A DNA stretch of 64,000 nt, taken from the NCBI RefSeq assembly GCF_004768465.1, contig NZ_SRMF01000002.1:163606-227605 (forward strand). Direction: 5' to 3'. Positions 32,724 through 42,893 of the stretch are shown here, piece after piece. Origin of the DNA: Natronospirillum operosum. GTDB lineage: Bacteria; Pseudomonadota; Gammaproteobacteria; Pseudomonadales; Natronospirillaceae. Below the pieces are notes generated by a model that saw only the letters and a program-made list of their open reading frames with translations, did no database searches and was not told where the DNA came from. Position numbers and translations under genes: made by a program. Each line of letters begins with the position of its first letter. The stretch's first letter is position 1.

Positions 32724-34397
32724 ATGAACGCCATTATGCTGATGGTTGTGGGGCTGGGTGGACTGGCTCTGGGCTACATTTTCTACTCGCGGTTCATTGC
32801 CGAAAAGATATATCAGCTCGACCCGGACTTTCGTACTCCGGCCCATGAATTCAAGGACGGTGTCGACTATGTGCCCACCAACCGGCTGGTACTCTGGGGG
32901 CATCACTTCACCTCCGTGGCTGGCGCCGCACCCATTGTAGGGCCGGCTGTCGCGGTCATCTGGGGCTGGGGACCGGCCTTTGTCTGGGTCATTCTCGGTA
33001 CCATCTTCTTCGCCGGCATCCATGACTTTGGTGCCATCTGGGCCAGTACCCGCAACAAGGCCAAGTCCATGGGTGCTCTGACCGGCGATGTGGTCAGCGC
33101 TCGCGCGCGCTCCATCTTCATGATCGTGATCTTCCTGGTCCTGCTGATGGTCAACGCGGTCTTCGCCGTGGTGATTTCCAACCTGCTGATCGCCTATCCC
33201 AGTGCCGTATTGGCAGTATGGGGCACCATCATTGTGGCCTCCATCATCGGCGTCATCATCTATCAGCAATACACCAGCCTGCCTCTGGTCACTGTGGTTG
33301 GCGTACTGTCTCTCTACCTGATGGTAGGCATGGGGCCAGTCGTGCCTTTCGAGTTCCCGGAGATGGTCGGGCCGCTGTCCAATTCGGCTACCTGGATCCT
33401 GATCCTGTTCGCCTATGCGTTCATTGCCTCACTGCTGCCGGTATGGGTGCTGCTGCAGCCCCGTGACTATATCAATGGCATACAGCTGTTCATTGCGCTG
33501 GGTGTGCTCTATGGAGCCGTCTTGCTGACCGGTCCTACGGTGGTCGCGCCCATGTTCAACACCGATGTGCCGGCCGGCACGCCGTCACTGATACCACTGC
33601 TGTTCGTGACCATTGCCTGTGGCGCCATCTCCGGCTTCCATGGCCTCGTGGCCTCCGGCACCACCTCGAAACAGATCAACAGGGAGACCGATGCCCGCTT
33701 TGTCGGCTATTTCGGTTCGGTGGGTGAAGGCACCCTGGCGCTGGCCACCATCATTGCCGCCAGCGCCGGCTTTGCAACTCTGGGCGACTGGCAGGCCATC
33801 TATACCAGCTTTGGTGCCGGTGGCGTGGAAGCCTTCGTGGCCGGCGGTGCGCGCATCATCAGCCAGGGCTGGGGCATGTCTGAAGAGGTCGCGGCCACGC
33901 TGCTGGCGGTCATGGCCTGCCTGTTCGCCGGCACCACCATGGATACCGGCATAAGACTGCAACGCTACATCTTTCAGGAGTGGGGGCAGATCTACAACAT
34001 CGGCTGGATGCGGCGCAATCTTCCGGCCACGGTGCTGGCAGTGGGCGCCTGCCTGCTGCTGGCCTTCGGCGCCGGCGGGGCCGAGGGCGCCGGCGGCATG
34101 CTGATCTGGCCGCTGTTCGGCACCACCAATCAGTTGCTGGCCGGTCTGACCCTGCTGGTCATCACGGTGATTCTGATCCACAAGGGCCGGCCCATCATCT
34201 ATACCCTGGCGCCGCTGCTGTTCCTGCTGGTGATGACCATATTCGCGCTGCTGGTCCAGTTGCGCACCTTCTTCGAGGCCGGCGACTGGTTCCTGTTCGC
34301 GGTCGATGTGCTGGTGCTGGTAGCGGCCATACTGGTGGCGCTGGAATGCGCTGCATCGCTGCGCCGACACAGTGCAGAGGTACGCCGCCAGAGCTGA
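32724..34397 (+). CDS. CstA-family transporter, paralogue 2
   Basis: 557 residues, strikingly similar to the first CstA from residue 1 to the end: GLGGLALG, FIAEKIYQLDPDF, NKAKSMGALTGDVVSARARSIFMIVIF and GFHGLVASGTTSKQ are shared nearly or completely. This marks a recent tandem duplication, with divergence mainly in periplasmic loops and helices 5-7. ATG at 32724 follows AGGAGAG. The 141-bp gap after the ATPase gene could carry its own promoter. A GC-rich hairpin follows the stop, closing the transporter set before the mrp operon. Substrate as uncertain as for paralogue 1. Confidence 0.9.
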   Translation: MNAIMLMVVGLGGLALGYIFYSRFIAEKIYQLDPDFRTPAHEFKDGVDYVPTNRLVLWGHHFTSVAGAAPIVGPAVAVIWGWGPAFVWVILGTIFFAGIHDFGAIWASTRNKAKSMGALTGDVVSARARSIFMIVIFLVLLMVNAVFAVVISNLLIAYPSAVLAVWGTIIVASIIGVIIYQQYTSLPLVTVVGVLSLYLMVGMGPVVPFEFPEMVGPLSNSATWILILFAYAFIASLLPVWVLLQPRDYINGIQLFIALGVLYGAVLLTGPTVVAPMFNTDVPAGTPSLIPLLFVTIACGAISGFHGLVASGTTSKQINRETDARFVGYFGSVGEGTLALATIIAASAGFATLGDWQAIYTSFGAGGVEAFVAGGARIISQGWGMSEEVAATLLAVMACLFAGTTMDTGIRLQRYIFQEWGQIYNIGWMRRNLPATVLAVGACLLLAFGAGGAEGAGGMLIWPLFGTTNQLLAGLTLLVITVILIHKGRPIIYTLAPLLFLLVMTIFALLVQLRTFFEAGDWFLFAVDVLVLVAAILVALECAASLRRHSAEVRRQS

Positions 34398-34407
34398 TAC
34401 CTGCAAG

Positions 34408-34432
34408 CCCGTCCGGGTAACCTCCGGACGGG
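34408..34432 (+). terminator. Hairpin between cstA and mrp
   Basis: CCCGTCCGG (34408-34416) and CCGGACGGG (34424-34432) are exact 9-bp arms with a seven-base loop. No T run follows, so it may be a weak or Rho-assisted terminator. Confidence 0.5.
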
Positions 34433-34582
34433 TCTCAGTTGCACCGTCGGGGCGGCTCCGCTATCCTCCGTTCCTGTGTTTGACGCCCTGCTGACGCGGC
34501 CAGACGTGCGCCTGCCTACCGGCACCACGCGCAGGACCGCGCCGCAGAAGGACCTTCAACCGGCGAGGAGACACCCCGGACA

Positions 34583-36886
34583 ATGCTCTATGCCGTGCTT
34601 TCCGGTTTTGTGGTAGCGGCGCTGGTGCCCTGGTTGCACTGGCTGTTCCGCAGTCATATCGGCTGGGTGCTGGCGGTGCTGCCGGCCAGCCTGACTGTCT
34701 ATTTTGCATCCATGATCCCCGCCGTCAGCGGCGGCGAAATCATTTTCCAGCAGTGGGCCTGGTTCCCCGGAATGGACATCCATCTGGGCTTCACTCTGGA
34801 TGGTCTGTCGCTGCTGTTCGCCCTGCTGATCAGCTTCATCGGCACCTTTGTCATGATCTATGCCGGGGGCTACCTCAAGGGCCACCCCGCTTTGGGCCGC
34901 TTCTTTGTCGTCATGCTGTCGTTCATGGCCTCCATGCTCGGGCTGGTGTTGTCCGACAACCTGATTGCGCTCTTTGTGTTCTGGGAACTGACCAGCATCA
35001 CCTCCTATCTGCTGATCGGTTTCAACCATGACAATGAAGATGCCCGCAAATGCGCACTGCAGGGGCTCTTTGTCAGTGTGATCGGCGGTTTCTTCCTGCT
35101 GGTCGGCATGATGCTGCTGGGCATTTACGGTGGCACCTACAGCATTGCCGAACTGCTGACCGACAGTGGCGACTGGATGAGTGCGGCACCGGTGGCCCTG
35201 ATCATCATCTGTGTGCTGGGCGGCACCTTCACCAAATCCGCCCAGTTCCCGTTCCATTTCTGGCTGCCCAACGCCATGGCAGCGCCCACCCCGGTATCCG
35301 CCTATCTGCACTCGGCCACCATGGTCAAGGCCGGCGTGTATCTGATGGCACGGCTGAACCCGGCCTTCGGCGAAGAAATGCTGTGGACCCTTGCCCTGAC
35401 CGGCTTTGGCGCGGTCACCATGTTTGTGGGCGCCTGGCTGTCCTACACTCACACCGACGCCAAGAAGGTTCTGGCCTATTCCACCGTGATGGCGCTGGGC
35501 ACGCTGACCATGCTGATCGGTATCGGCACCCACTACGCCATGATTGCCTTCAGTGCCTTCCTGCTGGGGCACTCACTGTACAAGGGGGCTCTGTTCATGA
35601 TTGCCGGCGCCATCGACCATGAGGCCGGCACCAAGGATCTGTCCAGGCTGGGCGGCCTGCGCAAGCTGATGCCGTGGACTGCGGCGGCGGCATTGGTTGC
35701 GGCGCTGTCTCTGGCCGGGGTACCGCCGCTGTTCGGTTTTATCGGCAAGGAACTGATGCTGGAAGCAGCGCTGTCTGCCGGCCCGCTGCAGGCCCTGGCG
35801 CTGACTCTGGCCGTCGTCTCGGCCATGCTGACGGCAGCCATTGCCGCTGTGATCGCACTCAAACCGTTCTACGGGCCGCGGCTCGATACGCCGAAAAAAC
35901 CCCACGAAGCCCCGCTGTCCATGCTGGCCGGGCCGGTGGTGCTGGCGGCGGTGTCACTGCTGTTCGGCCTGGTGCCCGGCCTGCCGGAAACCATGCTGGT
36001 GACAGCGGCGGTTACCGCCGTGGCCGGGGTGCCGCTCGACTTCTACCTGTCTCTGTGGCACGGCTTCAATCTGCCGCTGCTGCTGTCGGCTGTGGGCCTG
36101 AGCGGTGGTGCCCTGCTGTTCTTCTGGTGGGATCGCAGCCGTGAACCCCTGCGCCGACTGATGGACAGACTGGACCGCTTCGCCCCGGAGACCGGCTATT
36201 TCAAGGCGCTGGACGGCATTGTCTGGCTCTGTGACTGGCAGACCCGCCTGCTGCAGAACGGCAAGATGGGCAACTACATGATCGTGCTGGTGATGACCAC
36301 AGTGGTTGTCGTCGGCTATACCCTGGCCGCCCAGCATGGCATCCGGTTCACGCTGGACTGGCAGGATATCAACTTCTACGAGATGGCCATCGTGGCCCTG
36401 CTGATGGTCACGGCGGTATTCGCCACCACGACCCGCTCGCGCCTCGGGGCGGTCGCCACCATGGGTGTACTGGGCTTCATGGTGGCGCTGATCTTCATTC
36501 TGTTCAGCGCCCCGGATCTGGGCATTACCCAGGTTCTGGTCGAGACGCTCACCGTTATCCTGCTGGTGCTGGTGCTGTTCCGGCTGCCCGGCTTTGCACG
36601 CTACTCCACCCTGTTCGAGATATTCCGTGACGGCTTTGTGGCGGTTTCGTTCGGGCTTCTGATGACCATGCTGGTGCTGGCCACGCTGGATGCCCGCATG
36701 TTCGAGCCGATCTCGTCCTACTTTATCGAGGCGGCCTATCCGGAGGCGCTGGGTCGCAATATCGTCAATGTCATTCTGGTCGACTTCCGGTCGCTGGACA
36801 CCCTGGGTGAGCTGTTCGTGCTGGGCATCGCGGCGCTGGGGGTCTACTCCATGCTGAAACTGCGGGCGGAGAAGCTGAATGACTGA
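34583..36886 (+). CDS. mrpA: Na+/H+ antiporter subunit A
   Basis: 767 residues. The N-terminal two-thirds is an NuoL-like antiporter module with [54 protein letters not shown] and [11 protein letters not shown], including the conserved Glu and Lys of proton pathways. The C-terminal third corresponds to MbhD/DUF4040-type regions ([27 protein letters not shown]). First and largest gene of a full seven-subunit mrp operon exporting Na+ in exchange for H+, important in salt or alkali. An 8-bp overlap joins it to mrpB. Confidence 0.95.
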   Translation: MLYAVLSGFVVAALVPWLHWLFRSHIGWVLAVLPASLTVYFASMIPAVSGGEIIFQQWAWFPGMDIHLGFTLDGLSLLFALLISFIGTFVMIYAGGYLKGHPALGRFFVVMLSFMASMLGLVLSDNLIALFVFWELTSITSYLLIGFNHDNEDARKCALQGLFVSVIGGFFLLVGMMLLGIYGGTYSIAELLTDSGDWMSAAPVALIIICVLGGTFTKSAQFPFHFWLPNAMAAPTPVSAYLHSATMVKAGVYLMARLNPAFGEEMLWTLALTGFGAVTMFVGAWLSYTHTDAKKVLAYSTVMALGTLTMLIGIGTHYAMIAFSAFLLGHSLYKGALFMIAGAIDHEAGTKDLSRLGGLRKLMPWTAAAALVAALSLAGVPPLFGFIGKELMLEAALSAGPLQALALTLAVVSAMLTAAIAAVIALKPFYGPRLDTPKKPHEAPLSMLAGPVVLAAVSLLFGLVPGLPETMLVTAAVTAVAGVPLDFYLSLWHGFNLPLLLSAVGLSGGALLFFWWDRSREPLRRLMDRLDRFAPETGYFKALDGIVWLCDWQTRLLQNGKMGNYMIVLVMTTVVVVGYTLAAQHGIRFTLDWQDINFYEMAIVALLMVTAVFATTTRSRLGAVATMGVLGFMVALIFILFSAPDLGITQVLVETLTVILLVLVLFRLPGFARYSTLFEIFRDGFVAVSFGLLMTMLVLATLDARMFEPISSYFIEAAYPEALGRNIVNVILVDFRSLDTLGELFVLGIAALGVYSMLKLRAEKLND

Positions 36887-37325
36887 TCCCAACAAGAAAA
36901 TCATGAAGGACAACACCGTCATTCTGCATACGGCGGCACTGGCATTGTTGCCACTGCAACTACTGTTTTCGGTGTTCCTGCTGCTGCGCGGTCATGATGA
37001 ACCGGGCGGTGGCTTCATTGCCGGGCTGGTCGGCGCCGGAGCTGTGGTGCTCTATCTGTTCGCTCACGGTGTCGACGCCACGCGGCGCATCATGCGTTTT
37101 GATCCGCGCGATCTGCTGGGTATCGGGCTGTTTCTGGGCACGGTTTCGGCCTTCCCCGCCCTGCTGCGCGGAGAGCCGTTTCTCAGCGCCCAGTGGTGGA
37201 TCTTCGATCTGGCCGGCACCGAGATCAAATTGTCGACCGTACTGGTATTCGATATCGGGGTCTATTTCGCGGTTGTCGGCACCATCCTCACGGTGGTGGT
37301 TTCACTGACCGAGGCCGAAGAATGA
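36879..37325 (+). CDS. mrpB: Na+/H+ antiporter subunit B
   Basis: 148 residues with four membrane helices. [26 protein letters not shown] is the MrpB/MnhB signature. Starts inside the end of mrpA and ends 40 bp before mrpC. It forms part of the membrane complex; alone it has no known activity. Confidence 0.95.
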   Translation: MTDPNKKIMKDNTVILHTAALALLPLQLLFSVFLLLRGHDEPGGGFIAGLVGAGAVVLYLFAHGVDATRRIMRFDPRDLLGIGLFLGTVSAFPALLRGEPFLSAQWWIFDLAGTEIKLSTVLVFDIGVYFAVVGTILTVVVSLTEAEE

Positions 37326-37365
37326 ATAGCACGAAACCTGCAAGCAACAAGCGACGGGAGGGTAT

Positions 37366-37713
37366 ATGGAAACCCTGATGGCCTACGCCATAGGCGTTCT
37401 GTTCGGCTGCGCGGTCTACATGATGCTGCGGCGCTCCATCGTCAAGCTGGTGATCGGGCTGATTATCCTCAGCAACGCGGCCAACCTGCTGATCTTTGCC
37501 GTATCCGGCATGACGCGCGGCGCTCCGCCGCTGATTCCGGAGGGTCTGCAGTTGCCCGAAGGCGCCGTTGCCGACCCGCTGCCGCAGGCGCTGGTGCTGA
37601 CGGCTATCGTTATTGCCTTCGGCGTGCTGGCCTTTTCCGTAGTGCTGATCCACCGAGCCTTCGAAGTGGTGGAAACCGATGACCTGGATCAGATGAAGGA
37701 TACCGACACTTGA
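37366..37713 (+). CDS. mrpC: Na+/H+ antiporter subunit C (NuoK-like)
   Basis: 115 residues, three membrane helices, homologous to Nuo[37 protein letters not shown] is the family's conserved core. GGAGGG precedes the ATG. Its stop overlaps the TTG start of mrpD by 4 bp. Confidence 0.95.
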   Translation: METLMAYAIGVLFGCAVYMMLRRSIVKLVIGLIILSNAANLLIFAVSGMTRGAPPLIPEGLQLPEGAVADPLPQALVLTAIVIAFGVLAFSVVLIHRAFEVVETDDLDQMKDTDT

Positions 37714-39218
37714 GTACCGAAGTCGCCCTTCCCGTCTTTATCCCGCTGCTGGCGGGTGTGCTGTCGCTGATGCTGTGGCGCTCGCGCAAGTGGCAGCGGC
37801 GGCTGGCTGTCCTGGCCACCGGCCTGCTGCTGGCTTCCACGCTGTGGCTGCTGCGCAGCACGCTGGATCAGGGTTATGTGGTCATGCAACTGGGCGGCTG
37901 GGCCGCCCCGTTCGGGATTACTCTGGTGGCCGACCTGCTGAGCGCCGTCATGGCGGTGATTACCGGCCTGATCGGCTTTGCCGTTGCGCTGTACTCTCTG
38001 GGCACCATTCCCGACCGGCACGAGAAGTTCGGTTACTACCCGCTGATGCACCTGCTGCTGGCCGGCGTGGCCGGGTCCTTTCTGACCGGTGACATCTTCA
38101 ACCTGTTCGTCTGGTTCGAGGTCATGCTGCTGGCCTCCTTCGCGCTGCTCACGCTCGGCGGTGAGCGCGCGCAGATGGAGGGGGCCATCAAGTATGTCAC
38201 GCTGAACCTGTTTTCATCCGCCCTGTTCCTGTCTGCCATCGGTCTGACCTATGGCCTGACCGGCACGCTGAACATGGCCGACCTGGCCTACAAGCTGAGC
38301 CAGGTCGAGCATACCGGCATGGTCAATGTCGTGGCCCTGATGTTCATGATTTCGTTCGGCATCAAGGCTGCGGCCTTCCCGCTGTTCTTCTGGCTGCCGG
38401 CGTCCTATCACACACCGCAGGTTGCCGTGTCGGCGCTGTTTGCCGGCCTGCTGACCAAGGTGGGCGTCTATGCACTGTATCGCCTGTTCACCCTGGTATT
38501 TGTCGGCGACACCGGCTATACGCATACCATTCTGCTGTGGAGTGCCGCGCTGACCATGCTGACCGGCGTACTCGGGGCCGCCGCCCAGTTCGAATTCCGG
38601 CGCATACTGTCCTTTCACATTGTCAGTCAGATCGGCTACATCATGCTGGGTCTGGCGCTGTTCACGCCGCTGGCCCTGCTGGGCGGCGTGTTCTATCTGG
38701 TGCACAACATCATTGCCAAGACCAACCTGTTCCTGATCAGCGGCCTGACCTACCGCCTGCTGGGCAGCTATGACCTGAAGAAACTGGGCGGGGTCTATCG
38801 TGAACGCCCGGGTATCGCCATCCTGTTCCTGATCTCGGCGCTCGGCCTGGCCGGCATCCCGCCGCTGTCAGGTTTCTTTGCCAAGTTCCTGCTGATCAGG
38901 GCCGCCGTCGAGATCGAAGCCTGGATGGCCGTGGTGGTGGCCTTGACGGTCAGCTTCATGACACTCTATTCGATGATCAAGATCTGGGCCCAGGTGTTCT
39001 GGAAGCCGGTACCGGACGCTGTTGACGCCACCCGACTGCGCAGCAGAGAACGGGACCCGGGCATGTTCTGGCTGCTCACACCCATTATCGGTCTGGCCGC
39101 GCTGGTGGTACTCTTTGGGGTCTGGGCCGAACCTCTGTATCAGGTCGCGCGCGATGCCGCCGAACAACTGCTGAATCCGGCCGGTTATATTGAAGCCGTA
39201 CTGGGGGTCACACCATGA
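37710..39218 (+). CDS. mrpD: Na+/H+ antiporter subunit D (NuoM/N-like)
   Basis: 502 residues with about 14 membrane helices. [62 protein letters not shown] and [14 protein letters not shown] contain the conserved Glu and Lys residues of the antiporter modules. The start is TTG at 37710, overlapping the mrpC stop (TTGA); no better ATG exists. Coupled to mrpE by a 4-bp overlap. Confidence 0.95.
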   Translation: MSTEVALPVFIPLLAGVLSLMLWRSRKWQRRLAVLATGLLLASTLWLLRSTLDQGYVVMQLGGWAAPFGITLVADLLSAVMAVITGLIGFAVALYSLGTIPDRHEKFGYYPLMHLLLAGVAGSFLTGDIFNLFVWFEVMLLASFALLTLGGERAQMEGAIKYVTLNLFSSALFLSAIGLTYGLTGTLNMADLAYKLSQVEHTGMVNVVALMFMISFGIKAAAFPLFFWLPASYHTPQVAVSALFAGLLTKVGVYALYRLFTLVFVGDTGYTHTILLWSAALTMLTGVLGAAAQFEFRRILSFHIVSQIGYIMLGLALFTPLALLGGVFYLVHNIIAKTNLFLISGLTYRLLGSYDLKKLGGVYRERPGIAILFLISALGLAGIPPLSGFFAKFLLIRAAVEIEAWMAVVVALTVSFMTLYSMIKIWAQVFWKPVPDAVDATRLRSRERDPGMFWLLTPIIGLAALVVLFGVWAEPLYQVARDAAEQLLNPAGYIEAVLGVTP

Positions 39219-39688
39219 TCGGTTTTTTTGCCAATGTACTGCTTGCGCTGTCCTGGACGGTACTGTCCGGCAATCTGTCCGTACTCAACATGATCTTCGG
39301 CTTTGTGCTGGGCTATGGGGCGCTGGCGGTATTGCAGCCGGGCGCACCCATACTGGCGGGTTATGCGCAGCGCGTACCGCGCTTCGTCATCTTCGTCTTT
39401 TTCTTCATCAAGGAACTGATCAAGGCCAACGTCAAGGTCGCCTTCGATGTACTGACACCGCCCTGGCACATGCAGCCCGGCGTCATTGCCATGCCACTGC
39501 AGGCCAGGACCGATCTGGAAATCACCATGGTGGCCAACCTGATCTCCCTGACGCCCGGCACGCTCAGCCTGGATGTGTCCAATGACCGCCGGGTGCTGTT
39601 CATTCACGCCATGTTCCTGCAGGATGAAAAAACACTGCGTGATGATCTGCATGAAATCGAACGCCGCATACTGCAGATCATGCGCTGA
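39215..39688 (+). CDS. mrpE: Na+/H+ antiporter subunit E
   Basis: 157 residues. Two or three N-terminal helices and a cytoplasmic C-terminal domain with [18 protein letters not shown], the MrpE signature. Starts within the mrpD stop (ATGA). Confidence 0.95.
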   Translation: MIGFFANVLLALSWTVLSGNLSVLNMIFGFVLGYGALAVLQPGAPILAGYAQRVPRFVIFVFFFIKELIKANVKVAFDVLTPPWHMQPGVIAMPLQARTDLEITMVANLISLTPGTLSLDVSNDRRVLFIHAMFLQDEKTLRDDLHEIERRILQIMR

Positions 39689-39699
39689 GGAGCCTGACC

Positions 39700-39975
39700 T
39701 TGATCAACCCATTCGTCATCAACCTGGTCTATCTGCTGCTGTCGCTGTCGATCCTGCTGTCATTCATCAGGCTGGCCAAGGGGCCGTCCCTGCCGGATCG
39801 GGTGGTGGCGCTGGAACTGATTGCAACCATGGTGGTTGCCATCATCGGCGTACACGCCATTGATACCGGGGTAGCCAGTTTTCTGGATATCGCCATTGTA
39901 CTGGCACTGACGGCCTTTCTGGCGGCCATCGGGTTTGCTCGCTTCCTGGAGCGCGGAGGACCACGTGATGATTGA
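39700..39975 (+). CDS. mrpF: Na+/H+ antiporter subunit F
   Basis: 91 residues, three membrane helices. RLAKGPSLPDRVVALELIATMVVAII is the MrpF signature. The start is TTG at 39700, following a GAGGAG site. It overlaps mrpG by 8 bp. Confidence 0.93.
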   Translation: MINPFVINLVYLLLSLSILLSFIRLAKGPSLPDRVVALELIATMVVAIIGVHAIDTGVASFLDIAIVLALTAFLAAIGFARFLERGGPRDD

Positions 39976-40384
39976 GATACTGGTATCCATCTTTATGCTC
40001 TCCGGCGCCTCACTGGGTCTGCTGGCGGCCATCGGGATTATCCGCCTGCCGGATCTGCTGACGCGCATGCATGCCTCCACCAAGTCCGGCGCGCTCGGCA
40101 CCTCGCTGATCATGGTGGGCGTGATGCTGGCGTTCCTGGAGCCTGTGGTCACCTTCCGTGCCTTCGCCATCATCATGTTCATCATGATCACTTCACCGGT
40201 GGCGGCCCATGTTATCGCGCGCGCCGGCTATTTCGTGGGGGTGTCACTGTGGGACGGCACGGTGAAAGACATGCTGAAAGAAAGCTATGATGCCGACTCG
40301 CATTATCTGCGCAGCGGCTTTGAAGGCATGGAGGACAATGGCGAGTCCGACGATATGGACAAGTCGGAAGACAGCGCCCGCTGA
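39968..40384 (+). CDS. mrpG: Na+/H+ antiporter subunit G
   Basis: 138 residues from ATG 39968 (GTG 39965 possible). FMLSGASLGLLAAIGIIRLPDLLTRMHASTKSGALGTSLIM is the MrpG signature. After the three helices comes a long acidic tail (EGMEDNGESDDMDKSEDSAR). Last gene of the operon. The next gene is convergent, 10 bp away, and no hairpin is visible between them. Confidence 0.93.
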   Translation: MIEILVSIFMLSGASLGLLAAIGIIRLPDLLTRMHASTKSGALGTSLIMVGVMLAFLEPVVTFRAFAIIMFIMITSPVAAHVIARAGYFVGVSLWDGTVKDMLKESYDADSHYLRSGFEGMEDNGESDDMDKSEDSAR

Positions 40385-40394
40385 CCCTTTCGGT

Positions 40395-41252
40395 TCAGCG
40401 CTCTTCGGCCTGCTTTTCAGCGCGACCCTTGACGTCATAGCGCCGGCTCATGCCAAAGCGCAACAGGCGGTACAGCAGCGGCCGCGGGGTATTGCGGATC
40501 ACCCAGCCCAGAAACTGGTAGTGCAGTCCCGGCGCGCTGATGACACGCCCCCGCTGCAGATCACGCAATGAACGCCGCACCACCCAACTGGCCGGGAAGG
40601 CCCGTGTCGGCCCGTGGCGCTGATAGAAGGTCTGCGGGTCCAGCCCCATGCGGCTGTGGAAGTCAGTAATTACAAACCCTGGACACAGCGCCTGGAAGCG
40701 GATCCCCGTCGGATGATAAGCCACGGCGAGCGTTTCGGTAAACAGGCGCACAAAACCCTTGGTGGGGCCGTACAGCGGGCTGCCCCCTGTCGGCAGCCAG
40801 GACGCCAGCGAGGCTACATTGATCATGAAACCCTGGCGGGATTCCAGAGCCGGCAGGGCCGCGTGAGCCAACTGCACGGTGGCATCCATGTGCACCCGCA
40901 TCTGCGCCCGGTGCTGACGCGGCGTCATCAGATGAAAGATGCCGTCGTCAGCGTAGCCTGCATTATTGATCAGACCATACAGATCCGGCACCTCGCGCAC
41001 GGCTTCTTCCAGCGCGGCCAATGCATGCTCGTCGGACAGTTCGACTGCCTGGGTGGTCACCCTGACACCCTGCTCGCTGCGCAGCCTTTCCGCCATGGGC
41101 TCGAGAATGGCCATGCGGCGCCCGGTCAGCCAGAGGTCATGGCCCTGACTCGCCAGCAGGCGGGCATAGGCCGCGCCAATGCCACTGGTCGCCCCGGTGA
41201 TCAGCACCAGGCGCCCTTCGGGTCGCCGTTGCGGCGCCTGTATATCAGGCAT
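40395..41252 (-). CDS. Short-chain dehydrogenase/reductase
   Basis: 285 residues from the ATG at 41252 (GAGGAT upstream); a TTG at 41279 is an alternative. Classical SDR: TGATSGIGAAYAR binds NAD(P), NNAGYADDG is the structural NNAG motif, catalytic Ser in NVASLASWLP and Tyr-Lys in YGPTKGF. The 35-residue C-terminal extension is Arg-rich. Substrate unknown. It converges on mrpG and is divergent from the hypothetical at 41469. Confidence 0.9.
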   Translation of the reverse strand: MPDIQAPQRRPEGRLVLITGATSGIGAAYARLLASQGHDLWLTGRRMAILEPMAERLRSEQGVRVTTQAVELSDEHALAALEEAVREVPDLYGLINNAGYADDGIFHLMTPRQHRAQMRVHMDATVQLAHAALPALESRQGFMINVASLASWLPTGGSPLYGPTKGFVRLFTETLAVAYHPTGIRFQALCPGFVITDFHSRMGLDPQTFYQRHGPTRAFPASWVVRRSLRDLQRGRVISAPGLHYQFLGWVIRNTPRPLLYRLLRFGMSRRYDVKGRAEKQAEER

Positions 41253-41468
41253 CAGGCTTGTATCCTCATCTGTATTCAACTCCAGATTCTGCTGTTATTC
41301 ATTAACGGCCACTATGCCGGATTCTTCAGCGCCCTGCACAGAACATCACCATACAGAACCCGGGACTGGTTCACACCACACAACTTTCCTTCTGGGCTGA
41401 ATTTGCTATGCTCATCGAATATGGCGTTGTATGGCCGCTACAACAATAAGAATCGGAGCACTGCCGTC

Positions 41469-42005
41469 ATGAATCCACCGCTGACTGATTATCAGGTGCT
41501 GCTCCATCGCATGGTCTACCAGAAACTGCAATGGCTGGACTATTACGGTGAGGGAGAGGTGCCAGCTGCCACGGCGGCTTGCCGGACCTTTGCGGACCTG
41601 ATTGTACAGACTCCGGGCCAGAGCCCGGACCGCTACCTGATCAACCTGCATGATACCTGCCTCGGGCACAGCCAGGCGCAGCGTGTCCGCGATGATCAGG
41701 ATGCGTTCCGCGACACCCTGGGCACGCTGTTCAACAGCGCCCGGGAAATCTACATTGCCCACTTCCACAGCGACCCTATCCGGGTACTGCCCAGCGATCA
41801 CCCGCGATTTTCCTGGGAGCATCTGACCGAGCCACCCCAGGATCCCTCGGCCATCGATGTCAGGGCCCTGACCGAGCCACTGCCGCCGCCAGTGCAGCCC
41901 CGGCAGCAGAAACCCCCACCGCCGCCGCCCTGGGTCATGCCCGCTACCGTGTCCGCTTTCTTTTCCGTGGCCGTGGTCTTCATTCTGATCGGACTGGCCC
42001 AGTAG
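41469..42005 (+). CDS. Hypothetical protein with C-terminal membrane anchor
   Basis: 178 residues. The first 110 are soluble and helical (YQVLLHRMVYQKLQWLDYYGEGE ...), followed by a Pro/Gln-rich linker (PLPPPVQPRQQKPPPPPPW) and a single C-terminal membrane helix (TVSAFFSVAVVFILIGLAQ), the layout of a tail-anchored protein. CGGAGC precedes the ATG at 41469. The long frame upstream of this ATG overlaps the SDR gene on the other strand and is rejected. No family recognised. A tail-anchored layout is of interest given the ArsA/Get3-type ATPase in this window, but no link is shown. Confidence 0.7.
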   Translation: MNPPLTDYQVLLHRMVYQKLQWLDYYGEGEVPAATAACRTFADLIVQTPGQSPDRYLINLHDTCLGHSQAQRVRDDQDAFRDTLGTLFNSAREIYIAHFHSDPIRVLPSDHPRFSWEHLTEPPQDPSAIDVRALTEPLPPPVQPRQQKPPPPPPWVMPATVSAFFSVAVVFILIGLAQ

Positions 42006-42070
42006 AGCGGATGCCGGCTGCATGCTAGACTCGCCGCCGCCGTCTGTCAGTTCTGAGGAGCGTCCGCGCG

Positions 42071-42385
42071 ATGCCGGTTGAGCCCAAGCCATCACCCTAC
42101 CCCGAACCCCTGCAGATTCTCGAGTTGCGCCTGCGCTTCGAGGGTTGCCACAGCGAGCAGGAAAAACGCCAACGCCTCGGCCCACTGTTTCGTCACTGGG
42201 GCCGGCAGCCCCATATCGCGCTGCGCGAGGAGCCTGTCAGCGGCGAGCCGGAACGCGCCGCCTTGACGGTCGTGGTATGCTGTAGCAATGAAACCGAGGG
42301 GCGGCGGGAAATAGATGCCTTGCTGCTCTGGTGCGAACGCAACCTCAGCGCCTGGGTAGAAACCTACCAGGTGTCGGCAGCCTGA
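42071..42385 (+). CDS. DUF503-like small protein
   Basis: 104 residues. The pattern (hydrophobic strand, R-F-x-G-C-x-S-x-x-E-K-R, a long helix, then A-x-L-T-V-V-V-C) resembles DUF503/YlxP proteins, which are small ferredoxin-like folds. Assignment is by pattern only. GGAGCG lies before the ATG. It ends 16 bp before hisI, so may share its transcript. Function unknown. Confidence 0.6.
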   Translation: MPVEPKPSPYPEPLQILELRLRFEGCHSEQEKRQRLGPLFRHWGRQPHIALREEPVSGEPERAALTVVVCCSNETEGRREIDALLLWCERNLSAWVETYQVSAA

Positions 42386-42401
42386 ACAGGAAACGCGCGG
42401 C

Positions 42402-42815
42402 ATGGACTTCAAAACCCTGGAATCACAACCCATTGGCACCCGAGTGAGCCTGGATGAGTTGATCAGGCAGATGCGGTGGAACGAAGATGGCCTCATCCCC
42501 GCCATTGCCCAGCAGCATGACAACGGCCAGGTGCTGATGATGGCCTGGATGAACGCGGCCGCACTGCAGGAGACCCTGACCACAGGCCAGGTCTGCTACT
42601 GGAGCCGTTCGCGCCAGACCTACTGGCGCAAGGGCGAAAGTTCCGGCAATCGGCAGCGCCTGGTCGGCGCCCGGCTGGACTGCGATGGTGACACCCTGCT
42701 GCTGCAGGTGGACCAGCAAGGCCCCGCCTGCCATACCCTGCGCCCCAACTGCTTCTATATTGAACTGGATGCGGAGCAGGGCCGTATTATCACCGACCCG
42801 GTCGCTGACCACTGA
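42402..42815 (+). CDS. hisI: Phosphoribosyl-AMP cyclohydrolase
   Basis: 137 residues, the stand-alone HisI size without a fused HisE domain. GQVLMMAWMNAAAL and YWSRSRQTYWRKGESSGN are substrate-binding segments; DCDGDTLLLQV carries the Mg2+-binding Asp residues; GPACHTLRPNCFY has the zinc cysteines. Catalyses the third step of histidine synthesis in the cytoplasm. No other his genes are adjacent, so the histidine pathway is dispersed in this genome. Confidence 0.95.
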   Translation: MDFKTLESQPIGTRVSLDELIRQMRWNEDGLIPAIAQQHDNGQVLMMAWMNAAALQETLTTGQVCYWSRSRQTYWRKGESSGNRQRLVGARLDCDGDTLLLQVDQQGPACHTLRPNCFYIELDAEQGRIITDPVADH

Positions 42816-42893
42816 AGCCGCCTGTCCCGGCGCTGACAATCCAGCCTGCAACCGGTCACGTATCCGTTCAAGATCACGCAGGAATACCGGTTG

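Noticed and set aside
40614-41468. Upstream part of the long frame ending at 42005
   Set aside because: It is antisense to the SDR gene; only the segment from the ATG at 41469 looks like a real protein.
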